Source of the DNA: Corynebacterium yonathiae
Lineage (GTDB): Bacteria; Actinomycetota; Actinomycetes; Mycobacteriales; Mycobacteriaceae
Assembly: GCF_027570195.1 (NCBI RefSeq)
Contig: NZ_JAKMUZ010000018.1
Span: forward strand, 1 to 57,982
Direction of reading: 5' to 3'
DNA length: 57,982 bases
Part shown: positions 46,747-55,790 of the stretch, one piece after another
How positions within the stretch are numbered: position 1 is the stretch's first letter
Layout of the letters: each line of letters begins with the position of its first letter
Translations under genes and position numbers: made by a program
Notes under the pieces: model-generated
Told to the model about the DNA's origin: nothing
Database searches by the model: none
Seen by the model: only the letters and a program-made list of their open reading frames with translations

Positions 46747-46950
46747 TTAGGCTAGGTGGTAATTGCGGACGTCGTGACCGTTGAACTCGCGCTCGATGCC
46801 GGCCTCATCCACGGAGTGGAAGGTGGTTCCGTTATCGATGGCGAAGCGCAGGTTGTCCACGCGAGAGGAAGGGTCTTTGGACACCGCGCCCGCCGGGAAG
46901 TAGTACGTTGAGCCGTCTTTGAGCTTGACGGTGAGAGACTCAAAGCTCAT
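46747..46950 (-). CDS. uncharacterised 67-aa protein
   Basis: This is a small acidic protein (MSFESLTVKLKDGSTYYFPAGAVSKD...) with alternating strand-like segments, probably a small beta fold. It has a good start context (aaggagatgaac on the minus strand). It has no signal peptide, helix or known motif that I recognise. It stands alone between the acetyltransferase and a coiled-coil membrane protein. Confidence 0.6.
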   Translation of the reverse strand: MSFESLTVKLKDGSTYYFPAGAVSKDPSSRVDNLRFAIDNGTTFHSVDEAGIEREFNGHDVRNYHLA

Positions 46951-47071
46951 TGTTCATCTCCTTGTAGAAAGATCCCTAATGTGGGAATTCAATCAAGAGA
47001 CTTTTGTCTAAGCAAAGAAATGAGATCTAGACAACGCTATACATACCCCCACGGCGGGGTGATAAGCGTAT

Positions 47072-47821
47072 TTATTCATCGGTTTGCAGGCGGTGCTTGC
47101 CCTCGTTTTGGTGGTCATCGGTAACGCGGGTGGTATCAACTGGCTGAGCAGCTTCTTCCTCGCGGTGCTTGGCCAGCTGTTCGTCGATGGAACCGAGAAG
47201 TTCCTCATCGCGTACGGCACCTTCTTCAACGAGGTCGGACTGGTTGTCATTCTCGCTGGTGGAGGTGTAGACCAAGGTTGACTCCGGAGCGGTATGGGAA
47301 TCGGACTGGAAGTCATCCACGCGCGGCGGGGTCTGAGATGGCTTGTCATTGGAGCGCAGCCAGTAGTAGGCGGCACCGGCCGCAGCGGACAGCACAGCGA
47401 TGATGCCGGCGAAGATCCAGCCCTTAGAGGACTTCTTATTCTTCTGCTTCTTGGCTACCTTGGCGGATTTCTTCTTGAGATTCTTTTGTGCCTTCTGGGA
47501 ATCCTTCTTGGCCTGCTTGCGGGCCTTCTTAGCCTTCTTGGTGGCTTCTTCCTTGGCGTCGTTCAAGCGCTCGGTGGCGTCTTCGCGGTAGTCGTTGAAT
47601 TCCTCCAGAGCACGCTCGAGGCGAGAGTGTGCGGCGCGGGTAACAGCGCCGGCCTGGCGGCGGGATTCGGCGAAGGTGTCATTATCGCGCTCGTCCATCT
47701 TCTGTGCGGCTTCTTCCAAGGCGGTATAGGCCTCGCGGGACTTTTCCTCGCGGTAGTTATTGAACTGGCTCCACAGGTTCGATGCGGTCTTGAAAGCCAC
47801 GTTTAGCGTGGTGGGGTTCAT
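47072..47821 (-). CDS. coiled-coil membrane protein
   Basis: From ATG 47819-47821 (MNPTTLNVAFKTASNLWSQFNNYREEK) this is a 249-aa protein. A charged alpha-helical, coiled-coil-like region runs to about residue 100. A Lys/Ala-rich stretch (EEATKKAKKARKQAKKDSQKAQKNLKKK) follows, then one membrane helix (GWIFAGIIAVLSAAAGAAYYWL) and an acidic C-terminal tail. The basic stretch just before the helix predicts the long N-terminal part inside the cell. I recognise no enzyme motif. Structural or scaffold roles are possible. Confidence 0.7.
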   Translation of the reverse strand: MNPTTLNVAFKTASNLWSQFNNYREEKSREAYTALEEAAQKMDERDNDTFAESRRQAGAVTRAAHSRLERALEEFNDYREDATERLNDAKEEATKKAKKARKQAKKDSQKAQKNLKKKSAKVAKKQKNKKSSKGWIFAGIIAVLSAAAGAAYYWLRSNDKPSQTPPRVDDFQSDSHTAPESTLVYTSTSENDNQSDLVEEGAVRDEELLGSIDEQLAKHREEEAAQPVDTTRVTDDHQNEGKHRLQTDE

Positions 47822-47935
47822 GGGGTGGAACACTCCTTAACTCAGATTTATCAATTCGTTTTCACCCAGCATAGTGACGCGGTGGGAGGTGTACCACCGT
47901 TGGCGCTGTGGCGTGCTGGGGGTACGCACCGGAAA

Positions 47936-47951
47936 TAGACCGCTTGGTTCA
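47936..47951. promoter_or_regulatory. possible McbR-like site upstream of metF
   Basis: TAGAC-N6-GTTCA resembles the corynebacterial methionine/cysteine repressor (McbR) site TAGAC-N6-GTCTA, with two mismatches in the right arm. It lies about 165 nt before metF in a 270-bp gap (47834-48103) that holds no gene. A TTGACA hexamer at 48022-48027 may be the promoter -35. Weak evidence. Confidence 0.3.
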
Positions 47952-48103
47952 GATTGCGGGATTATTATTCAGCCGATTTTTCGCCAACCTCGCAGTTTGC
48001 AGGGCTGCAAAGGTATTACCATTGACAGATTGCTATCGCGCAAACTGAACAGCTTGGTACGTTTTTCTCAACACACCAACGACGACCAGCAAAGGAGGTG
48101 ACC

Positions 48104-49036
48104 ATGAGCCCGCGACTATCTGCTTCCGCACCCTTGGATTATGAGAGCGAAGAAGAAGCAAATGTGCCCCAGCGCCTTGCCCTGTCTTTCGAGGTAATCC
48201 CGCCGCGCCACAATGCCGATGCCGCCAAGATCGACCGCCTTTTAGAGGTCCTGGAAAGCTATCACCCCGATTACATCGCTGTGACCAGCTCTCAGCGCTC
48301 CGGGTGGTTGGAAGGAACCGCGGCCTTCATTGAGAAGATTTCGCAGAACACCTCCATGCGCCCGCTGGCGCACTTGGCGTGCACAGCCGGATCGCGCGAT
48401 GAGCTCATCGAATGGATTAATCGCTTAGTAGATGCTGGCGTGCGCGGTCTGCTAGCTCTGCGCGGCGACCTTCCCGAAGGCGGCATGCCAGAGCACTACC
48501 TGCAGCATGCCGATGAACTGGTTCGCCTCATCCGTGAGTTGGAAAGCCACCAGGCAGCCCGCTTTGCCGCCGGCCGTCTCGCGGTAAGCGTAGCTTGCTA
48601 CCCCAGCGGCCATGCCGAATCCAAAAACGAGGACGAGGACTTCGACGTTCTGCTCAATAAGCAGCGCCTTGGCGCGGACTTCGCCATCACCCAGCTTTTC
48701 TTTGACGCCGAGGATTTCCTCCGCTTCGCCCAAAAGGCCAAGTTGGCCGGGGTAAAAATCCCCCTTATTCCGGGGATTATGCCCATGACCAGCCTGCGCC
48801 GGTTGGAGCGAATGGGCCAGCTGTCCGGGCTGACCGTACCCGAAAGGGTGCGCACTCAGCTCGCGGCAGCGAAAACCCCAGAAGAGGAATACGAAATCGG
48901 CATGGAGCTTACCGCCCAATTGGCCCGCACCATCGTGGCCGGCGGCGCGGACGGCCTCCATATCTATACCCACAACAATCCGGACATTACCCAAGACCTG
49001 TTATCTCGAATCGGAGTAGACAATGACGAACACTAA
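48104..49036 (+). CDS. metF: 5,10-methylenetetrahydrofolate reductase
   Basis: MetF reduces methylene-THF to methyl-THF, the methyl donor for MetE just downstream. The 310-aa protein has the family segments LSFEVIPPRHNADAAKIDRLLEVLESYHPDYIAVT (catalytic Glu in FE), GVRGLLALRGDLP and ADFAITQLFFDAEDFLRF. It also shows VKIPLIPGIMPMTSLRRLERM and GADGLHIYTHN. The ATG at 48104 has a strong aaaggaggt site 4 nt upstream; a GTG inside that site is discounted. It overlaps the metE start by 14 nt. Confidence 0.95.
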   Translation: MSPRLSASAPLDYESEEEANVPQRLALSFEVIPPRHNADAAKIDRLLEVLESYHPDYIAVTSSQRSGWLEGTAAFIEKISQNTSMRPLAHLACTAGSRDELIEWINRLVDAGVRGLLALRGDLPEGGMPEHYLQHADELVRLIRELESHQAARFAAGRLAVSVACYPSGHAESKNEDEDFDVLLNKQRLGADFAITQLFFDAEDFLRFAQKAKLAGVKIPLIPGIMPMTSLRRLERMGQLSGLTVPERVRTQLAAAKTPEEEYEIGMELTAQLARTIVAGGADGLHIYTHNNPDITQDLLSRIGVDNDEH

Positions 49037-51293
49037 CTTCCCCAAGGCGACGATTGAGGGCTATCCGCGCGTCGGTGCTAATCGCGAACTCAAGCGCGCG
49101 CTGGAATCCTACTGGGCCGGCCGCATCGATGCGGAGACCTTCGAGTCTGCCGCGCACTCCCTGCGCTTGGATACCTATAACCGCTTGCGCGACCTCGGTC
49201 TTACTGAGGACTATGCCATTCCAGCCGACGTCGCTTACTACGACCAGGTGCTCGAGACCGCACTGACCGTTGGCGCGGTGGCTGGCGAAACCCTGGATGA
49301 TGAGTTCACCTTGGCTCGCGGCAATAAGGACACCGCGCCGCTGGAGATGACCAAGTGGTTCGATACCAACTACCACTACATCGTCCCAGAAATCTCCGAT
49401 GACCAGGACTTCACGGCGCATCCACAGCGCGTTATCAAGCTGGTGGAAGAGGCCCGCGCAGCAGGCCATACCGTGCGCCCGTACCTCGTCGGTCCAGTCA
49501 CCCTGCTGGCGCTATCCAAGCAGGCTGAGGGTGCTACTAAATCTCCGCTCGACCGCCTGAATGATGCCGTAAAGGCCTACCAGGAGATACTGGCCGAGCT
49601 GGATAAGTCCGGCGTGAAGTGGGTACAGCTGGCTGAGCCTGCCCTGGTAGCAGACCTGACCGTTGCCACCGATGAGGAGCTAGCCGCCCACACCAAGCGA
49701 GCCTATGAGGCCATTTTGAGTGCGGACAACCGCCCGCAGGTATATCTCACCACGCCTTACGGCTCTGCGCGCAAGGGTCTTGACGTTCTGGCGGAACTTA
49801 AGCCAGAGGCCGTCCAGGTGGACCTTTCCGTGGGCACCCTGGCACTCGATGAGGGCTACCTTGAGCGCGTGAAGAACCTGAACACCCACGTGGTTGCCGG
49901 GCTTATCGACGGTCGCAATGTCTGGGCCGCCAACCTGCGTGACCTGCGCTCCAAGTACGAGGATCTAGAGACAAGCCTCGACTCCCCCTCCGTATCTACC
50001 TCCGTATCCCTACAGCATGTGCCGCACACCGTGGAGGCAGAAACCAAGCTGCCTGCCGACGTTGCTACTTGGTTCTCCTTCGCCAACGAGAAGGTCAAGG
50101 AAGTCGTCGCCCTGTCCCAGGGCCCGCTGGAGGTACCGGAGGCGTATAGCATCAGCGACCGCGCGGTGCGCACCCGTGCTGATTCCGAGCGCATCCACAA
50201 TGCGGCGGTGAAGGCGCGCATCGAGAAGCTGCCGGCCGGCGAGGTCAAGCGCGAGCCTGCCTTTGCCGAGCGCAACGAGGCGCAGAAGGAACTCGGCCTC
50301 CCGCAGCTGCCGACTACCACCATCGGTTCCTTCCCACAGACCAAGGAGATCCGGCAGGCGCGTGCGGCGCACCGCAAGGGCGAGCTTTCCGACGCCGACT
50401 ACAACGCCGCCCTCAAGGATGAGGTCAAGTCCGTCATCGAGCTGCAAGAGCGTCTCGGCCTCGATGTACTCGTACACGGCGAGCCAGAGCGCAATGACAT
50501 GGTTCAGTACTTTGCCGAGCTGCTCGAAGGCTTTGTGGTTACCGAAAACGGCTGGGTCCAGTCCTATGGCTCCCGCTGCACCCGCCCGCCAATAGTCGTA
50601 GGCGACATCTCACGCCCGGCTGCGATGACCACCGAGTGGTCCAAGTACGCGCAATCGCTCTCGGAGCACCACGTCAAGGGTATGCTCACCGGCCCGGTGA
50701 CTATCCTGGCCTGGTCCTTCGTCCGCGATGATGTGCACCAGTCCGTCTCCGCTGATCAACTTGGCGTTGCGCTGGCGGATGAGGTCCGTGACTTGGAGGA
50801 GGCCGGCATCGATATCATTCAGATCGATGAGCCCGCTCTGCGCGAGCTGCTGCCGCTACGTGAAGAAGATCGCAAGGCCTATCTGGATTGGGCCGTGCGC
50901 TCCTTCCGCCTGGTAGCGCTCGAGGCCAAGCCGACCACTCAGATCCACACCCACCTGTGCTACTCGGAGTTCGGCCAGATCATCGATGCCGTTGCTGGTC
51001 TGGACGCCGATGTCACCTCTATCGAGGCGGCCCGTTCCCGCATGGAGCTGCTGGAGGATATCGACGAGACCTTCCACTCCGAGATCGGACCGGGAATCTA
51101 TGATATCCACTCGCCGCGCGTGCCATCTGTAGCGGAGATGGCCGAGCTTATCCGTGCTGCGCTCAAGCACGTACCGGTTGAGCGCCTGTGGGTTAACCCG
51201 GACTGCGGCCTTAAGACTCGCGGCTACGAGGAGACCGAGGCCTCCCTGCGCAATATGGTGCTGGCCCGCGATGAGGTACGTGAATCCCTCTAA
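49023..51293 (+). CDS. metE: cobalamin-independent methionine synthase
   Basis: MetE moves the methyl group of methyl-THF-polyglutamate to homocysteine without B12. The 756-aa protein has the duplicated barrel. The C-terminal barrel has TTTIGSFPQTKEIRQAR, the zinc ligands in IHTHLCYSEF (His, Cys), and the second Cys in RLWVNPDCGLKTRGYEET. It also has DVLVHGEPERNDMVQYFAELLEGF. The length and N-terminus (FPKATIEGYPRVGANRELKRALESYW) are normal. It is coupled to metF. Confidence 0.97.
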   Translation: MTNTNFPKATIEGYPRVGANRELKRALESYWAGRIDAETFESAAHSLRLDTYNRLRDLGLTEDYAIPADVAYYDQVLETALTVGAVAGETLDDEFTLARGNKDTAPLEMTKWFDTNYHYIVPEISDDQDFTAHPQRVIKLVEEARAAGHTVRPYLVGPVTLLALSKQAEGATKSPLDRLNDAVKAYQEILAELDKSGVKWVQLAEPALVADLTVATDEELAAHTKRAYEAILSADNRPQVYLTTPYGSARKGLDVLAELKPEAVQVDLSVGTLALDEGYLERVKNLNTHVVAGLIDGRNVWAANLRDLRSKYEDLETSLDSPSVSTSVSLQHVPHTVEAETKLPADVATWFSFANEKVKEVVALSQGPLEVPEAYSISDRAVRTRADSERIHNAAVKARIEKLPAGEVKREPAFAERNEAQKELGLPQLPTTTIGSFPQTKEIRQARAAHRKGELSDADYNAALKDEVKSVIELQERLGLDVLVHGEPERNDMVQYFAELLEGFVVTENGWVQSYGSRCTRPPIVVGDISRPAAMTTEWSKYAQSLSEHHVKGMLTGPVTILAWSFVRDDVHQSVSADQLGVALADEVRDLEEAGIDIIQIDEPALRELLPLREEDRKAYLDWAVRSFRLVALEAKPTTQIHTHLCYSEFGQIIDAVAGLDADVTSIEAARSRMELLEDIDETFHSEIGPGIYDIHSPRVPSVAEMAELIRAALKHVPVERLWVNPDCGLKTRGYEETEASLRNMVLARDEVRESL

Positions 51294-51341
51294 AACCTCA
51301 TAATCACACGGAATCCCGGCGGGGAAATGGGCAAAAAGTCC

Positions 51342-51980
51342 TTAACTGGCCGGGATTTCGTGCTTTGCTTTATACCGCTTGTTGATCCACCCGATTATCA
51401 TCGGCAGCACGGAAATTGCCACGACGATGAGCATAATGATGTCGATGGAGTGGGCGATGCCCGGGATGCCGCCCAACAGTACGCCGACCAGCAGCATGGA
51501 GCCTACCCAGCCGATGCCGCCGAGGATATTCCAGCGCAAGAAGGAGTTGTAGCCCATTTCCGTGGTGCCGGCGGCGAAGGGGACGAAAGTGCGCACGATT
51601 GGTACGAAGCGGCCTAATACCAGGGCCAAAGGACCGTGACGCTGGAAGAAGTCTTCCGCGCTATCGAGGTGCTCAGTGCGCAGGATGCGGGCATCGTCCT
51701 TGAAGAGTTTGCGCCCGAAGCGGCGACCCAAATAGAAGCCCACTTGGTCGCCCGCGAAGGCAGCCACTGCTGCTACGACAAAGAGCAGCCAGGCAATGAT
51801 GTCTAGCTCGTGGCGCAGGATTGCGGCGGTAACGAGCAGCGAATCACCCGGCAGGAAGGGGAAAAGCACGCCGGATTCGATGAAGATGACCACGGCTACG
51901 CCGAGTAGAATATAGGGGCCGAAACTTTGGAGCAGCGAGCCTGCGTCCATAAGGTTGTGCAGGGAGGACAAGAAATCCAT
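51342..51980 (-). CDS. DedA-family membrane protein
   Basis: DedA/SNARE-associated proteins include phospholipid flippases (undecaprenyl phosphate, PE) of the bacterial membrane. From ATG 51978-51980 (after aaagga) the 212-aa protein has several helices. The family core reads ESGVLFPFLPGDSLLVTAAIL, FAGDQVGFYLGRRFGRKLF and GRFVPIVRTFVPFAAGTTEMGYNSF, with the conserved E, D and R residues. It is convergent with metE. An inverted repeat (aatcccggc 51312-51320 / gccgggatt 51349-51357) at the gene ends may form a bidirectional terminator. Confidence 0.92.
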   Translation of the reverse strand: MDFLSSLHNLMDAGSLLQSFGPYILLGVAVVIFIESGVLFPFLPGDSLLVTAAILRHELDIIAWLLFVVAAVAAFAGDQVGFYLGRRFGRKLFKDDARILRTEHLDSAEDFFQRHGPLALVLGRFVPIVRTFVPFAAGTTEMGYNSFLRWNILGGIGWVGSMLLVGVLLGGIPGIAHSIDIIMLIVVAISVLPMIIGWINKRYKAKHEIPAS

Positions 51981-52122
51981 GTGTGGATCCTTTCGTAGCG
52001 ATTTCTTTAGTATCCTCTGCACATTGCGAACTTGCTGCGAATCAGCTGGGTGTCCGAATGGAATCGGTATGTTTCTTTGCTCGTTCTAGCTTCTAGGTTA
52101 GGAACATCACTAGCGTGGGAGT

Positions 52123-53760
52123 ATGAAGCACTCCGCATTCCGCAATAGTCAAGATACCTTCCTTTCCGATGCCCTTGCCGGGCTCATCGCAAACCACCCC
52201 GATGCCTGCTGGCACGACGTGGGATTCATCGGCCGCACCACATCACTGCACACCGCGGACGGTGATCCAGCAGTGGCGGTGATTTCCGGTGGTGGTTCCG
52301 GTCATGAACCGATGCACGCCGGGTTCGTCGGTCAAGGCATGCTCGCTGCGGCCTGTCCGGGACTGCTCTTTACCTCCCCCAACGCGGTGCAAGTCAGTGA
52401 GGCCACCCAGTGGGCGGACCAGGGCAGGGGAGTAGTGCACGTAGTGAAAAACTACACCGGGGACGTCATGAATTTCACCGTCGCCCGCAACGCTGCCGAG
52501 GCGGTAACCACGCGCACGGTGTTGGTAGCCGATGATCTTGCCACTGATGGCCATGAAGATGGCCCCGGCCGACACGGCACGGGCGCAACGATCTTGGTTG
52601 AAAAGGTCGCCGGCGCTGCTGCATATCGCGGCGACGACGTGGATAAGGTTGCTGAATTAGGGCAGCGTGCCGCGGATAATTCCCGCAGCATGTCCGTGGC
52701 CTTGGGCGCCGGATTCATGCCGACTACCGGCCGCGAGACCTTTGACCTTGCAGCCGGTCAGATGGAGGTGGGAGTGGGTATTCACGGTGAGCCGGGCACG
52801 CACACCGAGCAGGTAGATAGCGCGAGCGCCATCGTGAATCAGGTCCTAGATAAGATCGTGCCAGCCCTTGACCTGGGCCAAGGCGATGAAGTGGTGTGCC
52901 TGGTCAACGGCCTAGGCGGCACCACCCCGCTGGAGCTGAGTTTGCTCTTTGGTGAGGCCTCCGCGCAGCTGGCCCAGCGTGGCGTCACCGTCGCTCGGTC
53001 TTTGGTGGGATCCTATGTCACCGCGGTCAATATGCACGGTGCTTCCTTTACTCTGCTCAAAGCCGATGCGGAGCTGCTCAAGCTTATCGACGCCCCCACT
53101 GCCGCCCCCGCCTGGCCACACACCCTGGGCCGCGCGAAGGCGGTGGAACCCGCCACCATCACCTTCCAGGATGAACTTCCCACCGAGGGCGAGGAGAATC
53201 AGTGGCTCACCGCCTTTGTGGAGCGTCTCCAAGCCTCCTTCGAGGCGCTTACGGAGCTGGACCGCAAGGCCGGCGACGGCGACTTTGGCCAGAACATGGA
53301 GGCGGCTTTCGGGGGCATCGAGCTTCCCCTGCGTGGCACCGATACCGAGATCCTCACCGGGCTGGCTAAGCGCCTGCTCGTCCTCGCAGGTGGCACTTCC
53401 GGCGCCGTCTTCGGCACGCTCTTCAACGAGCTGGCCCGGGCGGAGTCGCTGGACGACGGACTCAATGCAGCGGCTGACCTCATCCACGAGCTCGGCGGCG
53501 CCCAGCGCGGGGATCGCACCATGCTCGATGCTCTTATCCCGGCCGCAGAAAAGGCCCGCGAACTAGGAGCGAAGAACCCGGACGCGGAAACCTTGCAGGC
53601 GCTTTTCGAAGCCGCCCATGCCGGCGCCCTCGACACCGAAGACCTCGCGGCAAAGAAGGGCCGCGCCTCCTACCTGGGCGATCGCAGCAAGGGCGTTATC
53701 GATCCGGGCGCGATCGTGGTCAGCTGGCTCTTTGGGGGAGAACCTCTCTCAGTGCGCTAA
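52123..53760 (+). CDS. dihydroxyacetone kinase (DhaK-DhaL fusion)
   Basis: This ATP-type kinase phosphorylates dihydroxyacetone. The 545-aa protein joins the DhaK domain (about 1-330) and the DhaL ATP-binding domain (about 355-545). DhaK has GGGSGHEPMHAGFVGQGML and GIHGEPGTH, with the substrate-linking His. DhaL has KAGDGDFGQNM and GGTSGAVFG, with the Asp residues that bind magnesium. It is a single-chain enzyme as in citrobacter and eukaryotes, not the PTS form. It overlaps the HAD gene on the other strand by 41 nt at the 3' ends. Confidence 0.93.
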   Translation: MKHSAFRNSQDTFLSDALAGLIANHPDACWHDVGFIGRTTSLHTADGDPAVAVISGGGSGHEPMHAGFVGQGMLAAACPGLLFTSPNAVQVSEATQWADQGRGVVHVVKNYTGDVMNFTVARNAAEAVTTRTVLVADDLATDGHEDGPGRHGTGATILVEKVAGAAAYRGDDVDKVAELGQRAADNSRSMSVALGAGFMPTTGRETFDLAAGQMEVGVGIHGEPGTHTEQVDSASAIVNQVLDKIVPALDLGQGDEVVCLVNGLGGTTPLELSLLFGEASAQLAQRGVTVARSLVGSYVTAVNMHGASFTLLKADAELLKLIDAPTAAPAWPHTLGRAKAVEPATITFQDELPTEGEENQWLTAFVERLQASFEALTELDRKAGDGDFGQNMEAAFGGIELPLRGTDTEILTGLAKRLLVLAGGTSGAVFGTLFNELARAESLDDGLNAAADLIHELGGAQRGDRTMLDALIPAAEKARELGAKNPDAETLQALFEAAHAGALDTEDLAAKKGRASYLGDRSKGVIDPGAIVVSWLFGGEPLSVR

Positions 53761-54379
53761 GCGAGCGCAGATCTCCCTCACCAGCACGGTCGAGGTGGAG
53801 GGCGCGCAGCCCCGCTTTGCACGCACCCTGCACATCATTGGCCAGGGAATCGCCCACCATGAGCGTGTTCGCGGGGTCCACTTCCAGCTGGCGGCAAGCA
53901 GCGAGGTAGGCCTCCCGTTGTGGTTTGGGGCAGCCGAGGTCAACGGTGGGGATGAGGTGGACGTCGGCAAGCGCAAGGCCCGTTGCTTCCAGCTTCGCCT
54001 GCTGCATCTCTCGCTCGCCGTTGGTGAGCACGCCTACCTGAAAACCGGATTCGAGGGCCCAGGTGAGGGTGGGCAGGGCGTCGGCAAAAGCGCGCCATTG
54101 CTCCCGGTAGGCGGAAAGATAGCCGTCGTAGGCGGTCAGGGCCTCGGCATCGCTCATGTTCCGGCCGAGGAATTCGCGGCAGCGCGCCGCGCGCTGGCCG
54201 TGGTGCGAGACCTCGCCGCGCTCATAGGCTTGAAACCACTTTCGTTCAATGGCCGCGAAACGCGCATGCTGGCCCTCGGGCAGGCCGAGTTCGCGGCACC
54301 ACTGATCCACCGCGTCTCGGGCCGCGCCGGTGTGATCGAGCAAAGTGTCATCCAGATCAAAAAGCAACGCGCGAATCAT
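53720..54379 (-). CDS. HAD-superfamily hydrolase
   Basis: The 219-aa protein has HAD motif I as LLFDLDDTLLDHTGAARDA (nucleophile Asp), motif II with GVLTNGE and motif III/IV in CPKPQREAYLAACRQLEVDPANTLMVGDSLANDVQGACKAGL. It is a phosphatase of the YjjG/phosphoglycolate-like subtype with a helical cap. The substrate is unknown; adjacency to dihydroxyacetone kinase is convergent and need not be functional. Confidence 0.9.
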   Translation of the reverse strand: MIRALLFDLDDTLLDHTGAARDAVDQWCRELGLPEGQHARFAAIERKWFQAYERGEVSHHGQRAARCREFLGRNMSDAEALTAYDGYLSAYREQWRAFADALPTLTWALESGFQVGVLTNGEREMQQAKLEATGLALADVHLIPTVDLGCPKPQREAYLAACRQLEVDPANTLMVGDSLANDVQGACKAGLRALHLDRAGEGDLRSLSALREVLPQRAS

Positions 54380-54444
54380 GCCTTCAGGTTAGCGCGATCG
54401 CTGACAGCGTTATGTCATGTACGGCAGGCGCGCGCTAAATTCTT

Positions 54445-54450
54445 TACAAT
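54445..54450 (+). promoter_or_regulatory. -10 of a leaderless ppiA transcript
   Basis: TACAAT ends 7 nt before the ATG at 54458, so transcription should start at the start codon. No Shine-Dalgarno precedes it. The ATG inside this -10 (54449) is therefore unlikely to be the true start. Confidence 0.6.
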
Positions 54451-54457
54451 GGCTGGC

Positions 54458-54979
54458 ATGACTCAGAAGACCGCAACTGCAACGATGCATACCAACTACG
54501 GTGACATTGTTATCGATCTCTTCGGTAACCATGCACCGGTAACCGTTGAAAACTTCATCGGCCTGGCCAAGGGCGAGAAGGACTACTCCACCCAGAACGC
54601 AAAGGGCGAGCAGTCCGGCCCGTTCTATGACGGCGCAATCTTCCACCGCATTATCGATAACTTCATGATCCAGGGCGGCGACCCGACCGGCACCGGCCGC
54701 GGTGGCCCGGGCTACCAGTTCCAGGATGAGTTCCACCCGGAGCTGCAGTTCGACCGCCCATTCCTGCTGGCTATGGCCAATGCCGGCCCAGGCACCAACG
54801 GCTCTCAGTTCTTCATCACCGTGGCGCCAACCCCGCACTTGAATAACCACCACACCATCTTTGGTGAGGTTACCGATGCCGCCTCTCAGGAGGTTGTGTC
54901 CAAGATCGCCAAGGTTGATACCGACCGCATGGACCGTCCGCACGAGGACGTCGTTATCGAGTCCATCGATATCGCGTAA
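54458..54979 (+). CDS. ppiA: peptidyl-prolyl cis-trans isomerase (cyclophilin)
   Basis: Cyclophilin speeds proline isomerisation in folding. The 173-aa cytoplasmic protein has no signal peptide. It starts MTQKTATATMHTNYGDIVIDLFGNHAPVTVENF. Family motifs are YDGAIFHRIIDNFMIQGGDPTGTGRGGPGY (active-site Arg in FHRI), FLLAMANAGPGTNGSQFFIT and LNNHHTIFGEV. Its context matches other actinobacteria, with cyclophilin near the origin followed by a rhomboid gene. An earlier in-frame ATG at 54449 is disfavoured by the promoter position. Confidence 0.95.
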   Translation: MTQKTATATMHTNYGDIVIDLFGNHAPVTVENFIGLAKGEKDYSTQNAKGEQSGPFYDGAIFHRIIDNFMIQGGDPTGTGRGGPGYQFQDEFHPELQFDRPFLLAMANAGPGTNGSQFFITVAPTPHLNNHHTIFGEVTDAASQEVVSKIAKVDTDRMDRPHEDVVIESIDIA

Positions 54980-54992
54980 TCGCCTTTTCCTT

Positions 54993-55040
54993 CGAGCCCG
55001 TCACCGCATTTTCGTGCGGCGGCGGGCTCGTTGCAGTTTT
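54993..55040 (+). terminator. terminator after ppiA
   Basis: CGAGCCCG (54993-55000) pairs with CGGGCTCG (55023-55030), with an inner GC-rich hairpin (ccgca...tgcgg), followed by a T-containing tail ending tttt. It lies 13 nt after the ppiA stop. Confidence 0.75.
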
Positions 55041-55087
55041 CCCCGAGCTATCCACAGCTAGACCCCGCCTAAAGGACTGACAACTTC

Positions 55088-55741
55088 ATGACCATGGTGA
55101 GAAACTATGTCCGCGCTACCCCGGCGACCGCGCTCATCGCCGCCGTCTGCATTATTGCTTGGCTGATTACCGCGGTGCAGGCGCGCACGCTAGGTGCCAC
55201 CTTCTATGATTCCCCGCTTGCAGCGGATTGGGGACTGTGGGGACCGGATTATCCCTTCCGCCCTCAGGCTGCGCTGTCTTCGGAGTTCATGCACCTAGAC
55301 GCAGGCCACTTAGCGGTGAATATGATCATGCTCTTGCTCATAGGCAAGGAGGTGGAGCGGACGCTTGGTACTGGGTTGTATCTCGCCGCTTATTTCACCT
55401 CTTGTCTGGGTGCGTCCGCCATGATCTTGAAATTCGACTTCAATACCCCCACTGTTGGCGCCTCCGGTGCTCTCTTCGCTCTCATGGTCATGCTTGTGGG
55501 CGCTTACCGGCAGCGCGGACTCAATCTCCGCGCGCCCATCGCCCTCGTTGTGGCGAATGTGGCCTATACCTTCCTGGCCGATGGCGTATCTCTGTGGGGG
55601 CACCTCGGCGGGTTGTGCACAGGCATCGTGTTGAGCCTTTTCCTCTATCGAAAAAGCCCAGTTTTTCGCTGGAGCGGTGTTGTTGCGGTGACCGCGGTGC
55701 TCCTCGCGTTCTTAGCCCAACAAGCTGGGGTTTGGGGATAA
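55088..55741 (+). CDS. rhomboid-family intramembrane serine protease
   Basis: The 217-aa protein has about six helices. The rhomboid active site is GASGALFAL (Ser nucleophile, GxSG) in helix 4 and a His in SLWGHLGGLCTGIVLSLFL (helix 6). HLAVNMIMLLLIGKEVERTLGTGLYLAAYFTS carries the helix 2 H-x3-N pattern. It should cleave membrane proteins within or near the bilayer; substrates are unknown. It follows ppiA, as in mycobacteria and corynebacteria. An ATG 6 nt downstream is an alternative start. Confidence 0.92.
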   Translation: MTMVRNYVRATPATALIAAVCIIAWLITAVQARTLGATFYDSPLAADWGLWGPDYPFRPQAALSSEFMHLDAGHLAVNMIMLLLIGKEVERTLGTGLYLAAYFTSCLGASAMILKFDFNTPTVGASGALFALMVMLVGAYRQRGLNLRAPIALVVANVAYTFLADGVSLWGHLGGLCTGIVLSLFLYRKSPVFRWSGVVAVTAVLLAFLAQQAGVWG

Positions 55742-55790
55742 CTGTGGAATTTGATCACCGGAAAGCATGTGCGAAAAATTTCCACAATGT

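Noticed and set aside
52092..52102. DtxR-like half site (ctaggttagga) before dihydroxyacetone kinase
   Set aside because: Only the left half fits; the right half of the 19-bp box does not.
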